From: Neospora caninum Liverpool
Lineage: Eukaryota; Apicomplexa; Conoidasida; Eucoccidiorida; Sarcocystidae
Assembly: GCF_000208865.1 (NCBI RefSeq)
Contig: NC_018394.1
Location: 2,917,797 to 2,981,796, forward strand
Length of the DNA stretch: 64,000 nucleotides
Direction: 5' to 3'
This document shows, in pieces, positions 1 through 10,696 of the stretch (the first letter of the stretch is position 1; each line of letters opens with the position of its first letter). The notes beneath the pieces were generated by a model. The model was not told where the DNA came from and did not search any database. It was given only the letters and a program-made list of their open reading frames with translations. Made by a program: the position numbers and the translations under genes.

Positions 1-809
1 GAAATCGGCGAAGGCAGCTCGTACGTGAGCGTCGAGTGCAAAAGTTTCTGTTGCTCGACGAGGCGGCGCGAGTGCGCCCTCTTCTGCCGGGCTTGGAAGT
101 CCCCCGCGTCTTCGTCTCTCTCGCAGGCAAAGCCGGTCGCGAAAGGCGAAGAAAACGGAGAGCCGACCGGAAGAGGCCACAGGTGCAAAGTCGCACCCTC
201 AGCCACCCAGAGAAGCTGGAGAAGCGGGAAAACGCCACTCTGCGCAGGGGAGGGACAGGAAGAGCGAGGAGAGAAGGCCGAAGCGAGAGAGGCTGAGAAA
301 GACGGTTCCCCGACTCTTTCCTCTTGGGTCTGACGCTCGCACCTCTCGCCTGAGACTTCGAGCGGCTTCTTCCGATGCAGCAGCCGCTGAAGCACAGGCG
401 GCAGCGGCACGACTTCGGGGAAAACCTGGCCTAGGGAGAAAGCGTGGCGATTCTCCTCGTAGGACCGGAAATCCGTCGCTTGGGTGTACGTACAGCCCCC
501 CGCCCAGGCGCCGACGCCGCGCAGCTTGTTCTCCAGAGCCCCGTCGCTTTCGTCGGCCACCGCGAGCTGCCGCGCGAGCTCGCTGGCGCCCGCAGCGGCC
601 TCAGAGAAAACGGCATATTGACTAGCCGCAGCGCAGGAGGAAGAAGCTGCTGCATGCGCGACAGGGTTGTTGCGGGACAGCGGGACTTGGGAAAGAGAGA
701 CAGACTGCCGAGGATACGCTGAGGAAGAAGGGAAGGGAGAGAGAAGGGCGTGCGAGTCAGAAGCCAGGGAAGGAAGAAACGGCCGATGCAGCGTGGAAGT
801 CGAATCCAT
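1..809 (-). CDS. Nucleoporin Nup155/Nup170-like protein, N-terminal part (runs off the window)
   Basis: The minus strand is open without a stop from an ATG at 809 to base 1. The ATG sits in a strong context (GCCACCATGG). The predicted N-terminus is Ser/Pro-rich. It is followed by FRSYEENRHAF, then GQVFPEV-x2-LPPVLQRLL, then GVFPLLQLLWVAEGATLHLW at about residue 180. The order 'FPE ... Leu-rich ... GhFP-x3-hW-x5-hhhW' resembles the start of the beta-propeller of Nup155/Nup170, a scaffold nucleoporin of the inner ring of the nuclear pore. A GTGCGAG...CCTGCGCAG stretch inside the frame could be a 103-bp intron, but removing it would destroy the GVFP...W motif, so I read through. The coding call is fairly safe; the family call is tentative because only about 270 residues are present. 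It diverges from the lectin gene at 3591. Confidence 0.5.
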   Translation of the reverse strand, partial: MDSTSTLHRPFLPSLASDSHALLSPFPSSSAYPRQSVSLSQVPLSRNNPVAHAAASSSCAAASQYAVFSEAAAGASELARQLAVADESDGALENKLRGVGAWAGGCTYTQATDFRSYEENRHAFSLGQVFPEVVPLPPVLQRLLHRKKPLEVSGERCERQTQEERVGEPSFSASLASAFSPRSSCPSPAQSGVFPLLQLLWVAEGATLHLWPLPVGSPFSSPFATGFACERDEDAGDFQARQKRAHSRRLVEQQKLLHSTLTYELPSPI

Positions 810-1537
810 GGTGGCTACTGCCAGCATGTCTGTGTGTGTGAATCAGAGAGAAGAGAAAGCAGCGAGGGAAAGAAGCGAGGGAAAGAAGCGAGGGAGAGAA
901 GAGAAAGGAAAGAAGAGAAAGGAGAAAAGAGAAAGGACAGAAGAGATGCGAAAGAAGCGAGGAGAAGACGAGAGGGGAACGAAGCGAGGGAAGGAAGCGA
1001 TGGGAAACAAGGGAGGGAAAGAAGGGAAACAGCGCCAAGTCCCTGTCGACGGCGATGGAGGCAAGACACAGGAGGAGAGAGAAGAGCGAGGAGGCAAACA
1101 GACGGGCGCGAGGACAGAGAGGAGAGGCAGAGAGGAAGAAGGGTCGGAGAGAACAGCTGCCAGAAGGGAGTCTGCCGTCAAGACAGGAGCTGAGGTGTCT
1201 CCGACGGAGAGACAGTTGGGCTGCTGACATATGGGAGAGGCGAGGGGAGAGAGAAAAGAGACCCGAGGAGAGGTCGGAGAAGGAAGAGAGAGCTTTGGAG
1301 AATCGCGGACAGAAGCGGAGAAACACACCGCAAGGAAAAAAGATACTCGCTCCTTTTCCGCGTTCATCGGGAAGGCGGCATGCAAACGAAGTACGGCAGC
1401 GTGGCGTTTTCTCCGAGAGAAAATTCACTACTCTCTCGCTTTTCGAAAAGAACAGCGTACACACACGCGCGCGCAGCGCCTCCCACTCTCCTTCTCCTCT
1501 CTCTGCTGTCCGCGGGGCCCGCGCCAGCGCGACAGAA

Positions 1538-1577
1538 AGCGGCCCTTTTTCTCCGCGTGCGGAGAAAAAGGGCCGCT
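1538..1577. repeat. Perfect 18-bp inverted repeat with a 4-base loop
   Basis: The left arm at 1538-1555 (AGCGGCCCTTTTTCTCCG) is exactly complementary to the right arm at 1560-1577, with the loop CGTG. It lies between two divergent genes, about 730 bp from one start codon and 2 kb from the other. The function is unknown; it could be a DNA cruciform or a 5' UTR hairpin. Confidence 0.85.
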
Positions 1578-1928
1578 GGTGTCTGCGCGTCCGCGCGTGC
1601 TAAGCCTCAGCGCGAGAAACAGAAAGACTCTTTTCAACTCGCGCACCAGCGACTTCAGGTGCTTTCCTCCCTTTCAACAAGCTTTTCTCTCCTTACCCCC
1701 CACGCCGCTCTCTCGCAAGAAGCGAGGGACGTCCCGAGAGCACAGCGACACGCGGAAACGTCCAGCACACGGCTCTCGCAGTCTCCCCGTCCTGGCGACC
1801 CCCTCGCTCTGTGGTCTAGGCAGAAGATCGAAATCCGCATCGACAAAAACCCGTCGCGACGCCTTGCACACGCTGCAAAGGGAGGACTGTGTCAGATCGC
1901 TAAGGCCCATTCTCGACGAGTAGATGAG

Positions 1929-1935
1929 AGAGACG
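1929..1935 (+). promoter_or_regulatory. WGAGACG-type motif (AGAGACG)
   Basis: AGAGACG matches the WGAGACG element reported in several Toxoplasma promoters. A 7-base match is expected by chance many times in 64 kb, so position in an intergenic region is the only support. Confidence 0.15.
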
Positions 1936-2888
1936 CAGCTGTCCAGCGAGAAGGGAACGGCAGAGTTCCCTGTGTGAAGACGCGCGGCTTCTATGCTGCT
2001 CAGAGGAGAGAGGCCGCGTCGTTTTCGTCGGGCACGCAGGCTCCGTGGCTTCATAGCCTCGCTGCATGAACCACTTTATAGAGAAAAAAAGTGTCCGCGA
2101 ATCGTTCTCTCGGTCTACTGTGCTCGCGTTCTTTTCGCGCGGTTCAAGGCCAACAGGGAAGAGATAACAGAGACCGTCGCAGGGTGGCAAGCGTCGTGCT
2201 CTCGACTTTGACTCAAGCTTCCGCTTGGCACTGCTGCCGAAAGAAAGCGAACTTGGCCGAATTCTATCATACGTGGCATGTCATCTGTTTCGTGTTCTTT
2301 TCGTCTCTCTCGCGATTTCACTTCTCTCGGTTTTTTGCGGTTCGTTTGGCGTTTTGCGCGCGTCAAATTCGTGATTTGTGCTGTCTTTCCTCGCGACGCT
2401 TAAACCACACGAGGGATGTGGAGGCCTTCTCGTCGGTATAAACCAAGTTTTGTGGGTGGAAGTCATCTTTTGGCGCAGCGTGACTCTCTTTGTCAGTCTC
2501 GGGGGCGAGCCGGCGAAAGAGCCGGCGTCACGGCTTGGCAAACGCCAAAAATACACAGCTTTCCCCGGTTTCTTTTCTGACCCTCCTCGCCATGCACGCG
2601 TGAAGCCAAAAAGGCAACTGGGAGAGGAAAGGAGTTTTTGTGAGTTTTTTGAGGGAGACAACGGAGGAAAACGTGTCGGGCGCAGTGCTATCCGCGCAAA
2701 CTTCCGACTTTTCTGTTCCTGTCTCGGGAGAGCCGCCACGTTCTCTCCTCGCCAACCCGCTTTTCCTCCTTGCAGTAGGCAGGTGAAAAGGCGCTTTCTT
2801 GCTGGTGTATCGCTCTAGGTTTCTCTGATCTCTTGTCACGGACTCTCGCGGTCTTCTTGCTGCGTCCTGCCGTAGACCCGTTTCTCTT

Positions 2889-3070
2889 CCTTGTTCTCTC
2901 TCTTATTCTCTCCGTCTTATGCTGTCCCTCTCTTTCTTTCTCTTATTCTCTCTCTTATTCTCTCTCAGGTTCTCCCTGTAGTTCTCCCTCTAGTTCTCTC
3001 TCTTGTTCTCCCTCTAGTTCTCTCTCTTGTTCTCTCTCTTGTTCTCTCCCGTTCTCTCGCGCGTTATATC
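2889..3070 (+). repeat. Pyrimidine-rich minisatellite
   Basis: Degenerate tandem units of TCTCTC with TTATT, CAGG, CTAG or TTG inserts (for example TTCTCTCTCTTGTTCTC) run for about 180 bp. The tract lies in the presumed 5' UTR or promoter of the lectin gene and keeps long Ser/Leu-rich frames open that are not genes. Confidence 0.7.
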
Positions 3071-3590
3071 TCGTATTCTATCTCTAAGTCGTTGCCTTGA
3101 TCTGCGCGGGTTGAAGACGAGAACAACCACACCGCCTGGAGGAAGACGCGTCGCTGGAGATCAACGCAGAAGCAGCGACGAAAGAGGGAGAGACAGGTTC
3201 AGTTCATCGCCTTCGATACGGGCGTCCAGTTTGGTTTTCTCGTTGTTAAAAGGGGTTTTTCCTGCTACGGCAGACAACTTCTCGTGTGCACCCTTTGACG
3301 GCAAGGGCGAGGGCGAGAGAACGGCCTGCTGGTTTGAGCGAGAACGAGGGACAGACGCAAAACGACCTTGGGGAACGGACGAGAAATTGGGAAGCTGCAC
3401 GGGGTCATCTCCGTGTCGCGCGTCCACGCAACTTCCTCCACGGCGGACTCTGTTGGATTCCGGGTGTTTGTCTCTCCTATTCCCGCTACAATCCCCTCTT
3501 TCTCCTGTGTTTCCGTTCTGTTCCCTCTTTTTGCGGTTGGCTTTTCTCTTCCTTCTCGCCGCCTGGTCTCCTTGCACGTGCAACCCCACA

Positions 3591-6500
3591 ATGGCTCTGG
3601 CGCATTCCGCCCGCACCCGGCTCGCGGCCGTCTCCGCTGCTCAGCTCGCACTCTCTCTTCTTCTCCTTTCCCCTCTTTCTCTCCTTTTCCTCTCGTCTGT
3701 AACGGCCGCGCAGCCCCCTGCGTACCAGGCAGAGTACAACGCGGGCTACCAAGCGCCTCCTCCCCCTACTTCTCCCCCGCCTCCTGGAGAAACGCAGGGA
3801 TACACGCCTCCGAGTGGTCAGGCGAATTATGGCCAGGCTCCGCAGCCGCCTGTTCAGAACTACGCCGCTCCAGATTACGCTGCTCAGGGGATGTATGGGA
3901 GGCCCGACGGACGAACAGCTGGGGGAACTCCGCCGTACTCGCCTCCGCCCCAGGCTGGCTCCTCTCTGCCCTACGCTGCTTCCTATGCGCCCGCAGCTCA
4001 GGCGTTTTCGGGCGACGGCGTCCCGTTTCCGCCGCGAAAGGCCTTCGTCGAGGGCGCGCCTCACGTGGCTCCGCCTCCCGTCGTCCCAGGCGGAGACAGT
4101 GGGGCGAGCAGACGAAAGGAGACAGGCAGGCCATTGTGGCAAGAGACAGTCGGCTCGGTCGAACTCCCCAGACACTCCTGGGCTGCGCCGCTTGACTTTG
4201 AAAGCATCCAGGGTAAGATTTACTTGTTGAGGAGGCATCGGAGGTAGTGGTAGAGGGGGTGGAGCCAAGAAGCACAGCAGTGCGAGTGGGGCTCTCGCCG
4301 ACTGTAGCGACTTCTGGGCGTGTGCGCTTTCCCACTTGGAGACGCCTGTCTCTGCTCTGTCGCCACTCTTCGTCTTCAAACCTTTCCGCAACTTTCGGGT
4401 TTCGCACCTGTTTTTTCGCTTCCTTCCCTCGCTTTCCGACAAAAACTCAAGTCCTTTGCTAGCGGACGTGTGCGACCGGGATCTCCCACTGTTCACGCCT
4501 TTCCACTGTTCACCCTTTTCTCCCTACAGGCGACTGGGACATCGCCATGGCGACGGTCCCGGCGGAGAGATACCTCGTTCTCACGCCTGCGGTCGCGAAT
4601 CGCACGGGGCAATTCTGGCACAGACAGCCGCTGAAGACAACCAACTTTGAAGTTCAGTTCGGGTTCGGCGTGTACGGCGACGACAAGGCGTACGTCGACT
4701 TTGCGAAGGCGAACGCGCGGAGACAAACGGCTCAGAGCCCGCAAGACGCCGCAGGGAGCTCCGCGGGCCCTGTCTTGATTGGGAAACCCGAGGGTTTTGC
4801 TTTCTGGTACGTCTACGACGAATACGCAAAGGTGTTTCCCAAGTCGCCCGAGGAAGAGAAGGACTGGACACTCATGGGCTACAAAAACAGGCCGAGAGGG
4901 CTCGGCGTCTTCTTCAAAATGTTCGACCGCTACGGCCAACTCCGACCCTCCATCTCGGTCTTCTACAACGAGCACGGCACCCGCGCCCTTGATCCCTTGC
5001 GAGAGATTCCGCTCCCCGCCGGGGTCTTCTACAGATACCGAAACCTCCCCGAGGTGCGTTCGTGGCCACGACAAGGCCAGAACCCGAGACACGAAGGCCT
5101 CAGACGAAGACGGATAGAGAGCTTAGAGAGCTAGATAGACAGAGACGGTTCGCGAGGTTGTGGGCTAGGGGGATTGGGGCGGAGCCGAGGGGAGCAGAAC
5201 CATGTGGTGAAAAGGGGGCTTTTGTGGGGCGGAGAGAGGGTTAAAAAGCTCTGCAGGTCGTGGGCAGACTCGCACAGCGTGCACACAGATATGTACGCGC
5301 GTCTACCTGTGTCTCCATGAACGCGCGGATTTCCACGCATGCATGAGGAGCTGCAGGTGTTGGCATGTGGGGGCTACAATAACGAACGCGTTTTCAGAAT
5401 CGTCCGGGGGGTGGGAGGTGTCTGGAGCGTCGGGCAGGCGAACGCATGCAGTGCACCTTCCCGTTTCTACTTCGGGCTCTGATTGGCTGCCTTCTTTTTC
5501 GAGACAGGAAGCATTGACTTGGGATCTCGTGGCCGCCGTGCTCTGTACGCCTGTTCTCTCTCTGCATGCCTCGTGTCGCTCTCGCGTTTGGGCCTCCTCG
5601 ATCCTGTCTCGCCCCCGCGTTCTCCCTGCGCCAGTCCCCTGCTCCCGTTTTTTTCCTTTTTCGCAGCCTGCAGTCTTTAAACTCGCAGCGGGCCCTGCGG
5701 GAGTGGTAGGGGAGATTCGCACGAGCTCTCGAGGCCCGTGGCTTACGTGTTTCCACCTGAAGGACGTTCGCCTGAATCCCGGCGGCTTCATCGGCTTCAC
5801 GGCTTACAACGGTCCGGAGGCTGCGTCTCTGTTGCCCACCGCGGGGCGCGACGAGAAGCCTGGCGGCGGCATTGCCGACCTCGTCGTGCTCTACTTTGTC
5901 AAACTCTGGAACTTGGACCTGAGCGTGCGCGGCGAAGACGACGCAGCGGTTGCGCAGGAACTTAGCGACGTTCCCGTCGACGACATGCTCAAGTTCCACT
6001 CTTTCCACAAAGACGACAAGGCGCTTGCCGACGCCCTCAAACAACTCACCAGAATGATGTACAAGCACATTGCGGAACAAACGCCGAGGTGCGCAGAGCG
6101 AACCACAGACGGGGAGACGAAGAGGGACACCGGGCGAAAGTCGCGAGTCTTTGTAGAGAAAGCGAGGCAAAAGGCGTCGAAAAGAGAGAGGGAAAAGGCG
6201 TCGAAAAGAGAGAGAGAAAAGGCGTCGAAAAGAGAGAGGGAAAAGGCGTCGAAAAGAGAGAGGGAAAAGGCGTCGAAAAGGGAGAGGGAAAAGGCGAGGA
6301 TGTCAGATCGGAGCTCGAGGGGGCCCCGTTTTCGCTGCATTATATGGTGTGTCCTGCGTTCCCCTTTTTCTTGTCGTTTCAGGGAGCAAGCGATGCAGCG
6401 AACCATCAACTCTTTATTAGGGCAGGTGACTCGGCTATCGACAGAGCTGCGAGACATGAAGAAGGACATTCTCACTCATCTGCAGAAGGCGACTCCAGGG

Positions 6501-7693
6501 GCGGGGAGCAAGGTCGGCGGGTCTGGCGATGCCAAAGCAGGCGCAGGAACCGAACACGCCTTGCATACAGTGAGAACCGAGCTGCATGGCCTGAAGAATT
6601 TGCTGGCTCAGCACTCGCAGATCCACAGAGACTCTCTCCACACGCTCCAGCAGAAGGTCGAGGCTGCCAGAGCCACAGGTGAGGGGTACAGACCCGAACA
6701 TTCCGGAACGAGAGCCGGAGAATGACGCGGGTTTCTTCTCGCATTTTCGGCAAGTCCCAAGAAATGGCCAGGATATGCGGGAGGAACCGCCACTGAGACG
6801 CTCCGTTCGAGGCGATGTTCTGTGCGAAGCTAAAAGAACTACCTCGGGCCTAAGGCCAGCAGAAGGGAGAAACGGGACGAGAAAACGGATCGGAACGAGA
6901 CGAGAGAACGGATCGGAGCGGGACGCGTTGCAATGCGTCCAAAGTCGCCATTTCCGACCCTCGAAAAAAGAGCGGTTTCAAATCCTCGCAGACAGGAGTT
7001 GGCCTATGTCTCTGTTTTGGGCTGAGTGTTTGTGCGCGGGCCCATTCCTCTTCTAACGTGTTTATTTGTCGCTCTTCCTGTCGCCTACGTTGTCCATCTT
7101 TTTCTCTGCTTCGCGTCGCCTTGGCGATATGCCTCTCCCTCCCAGGCACTGTCTCTGTCTCCTCTCTCTTCACTTGTGTTGTTCTCTTTGCGCTGAGACC
7201 TCTTGTCTTCCGTCTTTTTCGGTTTGTGCCTCAGTTTTATTCTTGTGTGGGGGGGAAGAGGAGGGGGGTGGGGCAACATGCGCTTCTCAATCCCCTTCCG
7301 GTCTCGTACGCAATGTGCTTCTCGTGCTTTTGTGCCGCATGATCCACCTTTTCAGCTTTTGTTCTTTTCCCGTTCGTGTTCTCGGCGTTTTGCGCCTTTG
7401 TCGGTCTTTGCTTTCCCCCGTCGCTTTTCGAATTCTTTTCGCACTTCCCTCGGTGGCCTTACCTCGTTTTCATCTGCTGTTTCCATTCTGTCCCGTTCTG
7501 TGCAGGGTCGGCAGGCGCGGTCGCTCCAGAGCTACGGGAGTTGGCTAATCGGGCGCGAGAGCTGGAGGCCACGATTGCAGCAAAGGAGCACTTCTCGTTC
7601 TTTATGACTGTCGGGATGATTCTCGTTCTTCTCGCCTTTGCCGTCTTCGTTTGGAAACGCTTCCGAGACATGGAGAAGAAGCACTTGCTTTGA
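3591..7693 (+). CDS. L-type (legume-like) lectin, ERGIC-53-like cargo receptor; five exons, 683 residues
   Basis: Exons 3591-4212, 4530-5053, 5667-6088, 6383-6678 and 7506-7693 join in frame (phases 1,0,2,1) with GT/AG ends. Domains: signal peptide about 1-40 ending VTAAQ; a Pro/Tyr/Gln-rich linker about 41-190 that ordinary ERGIC-53 lacks; L-type lectin fold about 190-515 (LTPAVANRTGQFWHR, FWYV, GYKNRPRGLGVFFKMFDR, PGGFIGFTAYNG); predicted coiled coil in exons 4-5; one membrane span about 652-671; short tail ending KKHLL. The expected role is a type I receptor cycling between ER and Golgi for glycoprotein export. The KK pair lies at -5/-4, so the ER-return signal is not a textbook KKXX. Residues at the usual calcium site look changed (FFKMFDRYG where ERGIC-53 has FFDSFDND). 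The start has a good context and directly precedes the signal peptide. Confidence 0.88.
6169..6292 (+). repeat. 24-bp tandem repeat inside lectin intron 3
   Basis: GGCGTCGAAAAGAGAGAGGG-type units recur at an exact 24-bp spacing (6173, 6197, 6221, 6245, 6269), with a decayed sixth at 6293. The intron (6089-6382) is 294 bp, a multiple of three, and has no stop in the reading frame. If retained it would encode an EKASKRER repeat. Confidence 0.9.
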
Positions 7694-9866
7694 AAGCCGC
7701 ATGTGTCGCTTTTCCTCGTTTTCCGGGCTCTGCAACGTCCTCCGCAACGCGCGGAATGTATATACACCTCGGGCTTGATCCTTTTCAAGGTGGGCATGCT
7801 GGCACGCCCCGCATGCATAGCCATATGTATGTATCTCTGTATGCGTGTGTATGTGCACTTTTTTTATATGGGCAGTGCTGAAGCGGTACACATGTGATTC
7901 TTGCACATGCCGTGTCAACAACGGCGTCGTCACGAGACGGCACCTGTGCGATCCGGGGGAAACAGTTCTCTTTTCAGGTGTACAGCCTGGTGGAGAAATT
8001 CGTGCCGGGGTATCTGTGTGTTCGGGGATGGCTGCGGTTTTCTTCACGGTTTCACACAGCGAAGTGGGATGGATACAACCAATTTTGAGTTCTTATATGT
8101 CCCGGTCTTGGCACCCAACATCAGCCTTGATGTTTTCTTCTTTCTGTGTGTCCAGACTAGACAGGCAATATGAACATAGTTGTGATGTGCGGGTAGACGT
8201 TTTTGTAACAGGGTGTGTTTGCATATATGTGCGGTTTTTTTAAACAGTGCAGTTTAGTCGCCATTGGGGGGAGCATTCGTCCACATTCGTGCGCCTATGG
8301 GCGCACTTTTCTGTGCGTTTTTCTCTAGGTACAAGAAGGCCATTAGGGGCCTGCACAGACCCGTATACATCAACGCTTCACAAGTATATGTGTGTTTATC
8401 CGCACGTGTTTGTATCCGTATGAACGTGTTTGGAAGTGCGTGGCCTCTCTCGTATTCGAAACTCGAGACACCGGGCACTGTCATGTGAACGGGACAGCGG
8501 CGAGAAATGTAGGGGGAAAGACTTGCAGAAAAGGCGGTTCGTAGATGCGGCCGAATCTTACTCTGACATGAGCAAACCCCGGCCCTTGTGGTTGCAAACG
8601 AAGAGCCGGCGACACAGTCAAAGGAAACTGACTCATATCTTGAGGAAACTGGACGCCCCAGGTAAAGAACAAAACAGATGATCAACGGTCCGCTGCTGAA
8701 ATGGGAAGCATCCGTCGTACTGAGTCTAGATAAAGAGCACACGGAAACTCACGGCGAAGACCATGGCACCAAAGTACAAACAGGCCGTGGCAGTCGGTGG
8801 TTCGCCGCCCCGAACGTGGCCTGCGTATGTGTATGCGGACCTGCTTTTCTGCTGCCCACAAATGGCGAAGGCAATGAGGTAGGATATGTTGCCAGGAGTG
8901 CTCATATTTGTAGCATTGCTTGAGAGGCGCGTGCATACGTTGGCGAGAGAAAAGTGTTAGAAAAGAGTGGAGAGTGGGAATCCTCGACTGGTGGGGTGCG
9001 AAACGCGTAGCTTCGTGAGAAGACTATCCGCTTCAGTGTGCGAGAGTTCAACTGGAGTCTGTCGAACCCGTCCGCGGCAACTTCGTAGGATGTGTACCGG
9101 AAGCAAAATCGGTGAGACATTCACCTTCCCTGGGTGTTGCGCTACCACACTCCGGCCGTTCGAATTGTGCAACTTGCCGAAATGAGGGCGCATCCTCTCG
9201 GTCTAGGACACGTGGTCGGTTTCTTGTCAGTAATCATGTGACGCCATGATCAGATGCAACCAACTGAATGTGACTCCAGTTACGAGATACCGAGAACCAA
9301 GTTCTTTATGGTTGCCGTACACCACCACCCCACTGGACTGCTTAAGACAGCTAATAGTGTTGGATTTCAGTATCCTACCGGTCTTCACGTTTGCTTGGAA
9401 GCTGCGCCACGCTGTTCCGGATGGCTGGTTTCCAAAGTGCGGTGAAATTCTAATCCGTTAGCGACGCGCAGGTTGTTGGCAGGTTGGGTCTTCTCGTTCA
9501 TGGCGGCAACGTCTCTCTGCGCCGGTGTGCACGTTACAGAAAAACAGCGATGGAAATAGGGTGTGGCGGGAGCGAAGGGAGAGGGTGATATGCTTGCGAT
9601 TTGTCACGAATCCCTCTACACTACTTCCGCTTCACCGTCTGGAAAAAAGCTACAAACAAGTGCCGTTTCAGTCTCAGCGGGTAACTATTTCCCGGCACCG
9701 GTATGTTGTCCTCGAGGATGGTGCCAAGACAGTGTGTGATGTTTGTGCACGCTAGGCCGCCACGAAGCGTTCCGCCAAAGCTGTTTCCTCACCAGTTTTG
9801 GTGCAGTTTTTGAATACGACATGAGAACGGAGGTCTCTCGTCTTTTGAGACACAACACATCACTCA
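7694..9866. other. Intergenic, no gene seen
   Basis: This is the 3' flank of the lectin and the 3' flank of acylphosphatase (convergent). The frames here are short and lack codon or motif structure. No repeat of note. Confidence 0.55.
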
Positions 9867-10202
9867 CTACCGCTTCTTTCGTATGATGTCGAACGTAGAG
9901 TACTTTCGCTCTGTTATGGATTTCTTTTCGAGAACGTCCAGCTTGTCGATCCGGCTTTGGGGACTGCCTACATGCCGTAGCCAATGGAGCATCTTCTCAA
10001 CTTGGCCACTTGGTCCTTCTGCCTCCCCCTTTACAGTGCCGCTCGGCATGTTCTGAACCCAACCTGTCAAGCCTAGGTGTTGCGCGTGTTCTTGAGTGTG
10101 GACTCGGAAGAAAACCCCCTGGACCCGACCATGGACCTCGAACATGACGGCCACGAGGTCTGCGCCTCCCCCGCCAGGAGCGCTCTCACCGCAGCTGGCC
10201 AT
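9867..10202 (-). CDS. Acylphosphatase, 111 residues, single exon
   Basis: It hydrolyses carboxyl-phosphate bonds of small acyl phosphates such as 1,3-bisphosphoglycerate and is usually cytosolic. The core GRVQGVFFR, then GLTGWVQN, GTVKGEAEGP and GSPQSRID match the family along its whole length. The catalytic Arg (in GVFFR) and Asn (in WVQN) are both present. I chose the ATG at 10202, which gives an N-terminus slightly longer than the usual ~98 residues. The frame stays open upstream to 10370 with a hydrophobic stretch (VTLVLFCFFS), so a longer membrane-targeted form cannot be excluded. It lies about 500 bp downstream of the Pin1-type gene on the same strand. Confidence 0.9.
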   Translation of the reverse strand: MASCGESAPGGGGADLVAVMFEVHGRVQGVFFRVHTQEHAQHLGLTGWVQNMPSGTVKGEAEGPSGQVEKMLHWLRHVGSPQSRIDKLDVLEKKSITERKYSTFDIIRKKR

Positions 10203-10696
10203 TGAGAAAAAACAGAACAGGACGAGTGTGACGTTGTAGCTTCTACTGCACGTCAAACGCATGAGAGAGAAGACTGCGCCACGAGTAAACCGTTGCGCAA
10301 ACAACCCGGCTGCGGCGCGTTGTTCGCCCTCTTCCCCGAAATGCCCCCAGCAACCCCACCACGCTCTCAAAAAAGCACACGCGTTTGCTACAGCCTCTCT
10401 CTATGGGTAAGGCCTGGTCGTCTCTTCCGCGTACGATTTGCTATCTCCTGGTGTGCTAATGAACTTGAAACCGTCGAGAGACGCCTCCGGTGGACGGCCT
10501 GTTTCCCCTAGAATAGAAGCGCTGGACTTGCTCAAGGGACACACTGTACCAAGAGTTTGTGCAGTTCATGAGCGTGAAACGGCCTAGATGCGAAGGAGCA
10601 CTCTTCGCCCCAGTTAAAAAACCCAGCAGGCGAACCGTTCGTCCAAATGCAGCAGTGCAACCAAATGCGGTTTGCGTTCCGAGACGCCACACAGGG

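Larger units (their letters stand above)
810..3590. other. Bidirectional intergenic / 5' UTR region between the Nup-like and lectin genes
   Basis: No gene is seen. About 840-1350 is purine-rich (repeated GAAGCGAGGGAAA-type blocks), which opens long spurious frames on both strands. 2889-3070 is a TCTCTC(TTATT/TTGTT)-type pyrimidine tract. A perfect hairpin lies at 1538-1577. The region should hold both promoters and the 5' untranslated parts of the two divergent genes. Confidence 0.6.

Noticed and set aside
311..413. Possible 103-bp intron in the Nup-like gene
   Set aside because: The splice signals are good, but removing it shifts the frame and destroys the GVFP...W motif, while reading through keeps both.
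757..1464. Minus-strand 235-codon frame, Ser/Leu/Phe-rich
   Set aside because: It is the complement of a purine-rich tract that lacks stop codons. No ATG context, motif or splice structure.
667..1603. Several plus-strand Arg/Glu/Lys-rich frames
   Set aside because: They are open only because of GA-rich low complexity, and three overlapping frames look alike.
2833..3100. Plus-strand Ser/Leu-rich frames resembling membrane proteins
   Set aside because: They are translations of the TCTCTC minisatellite.
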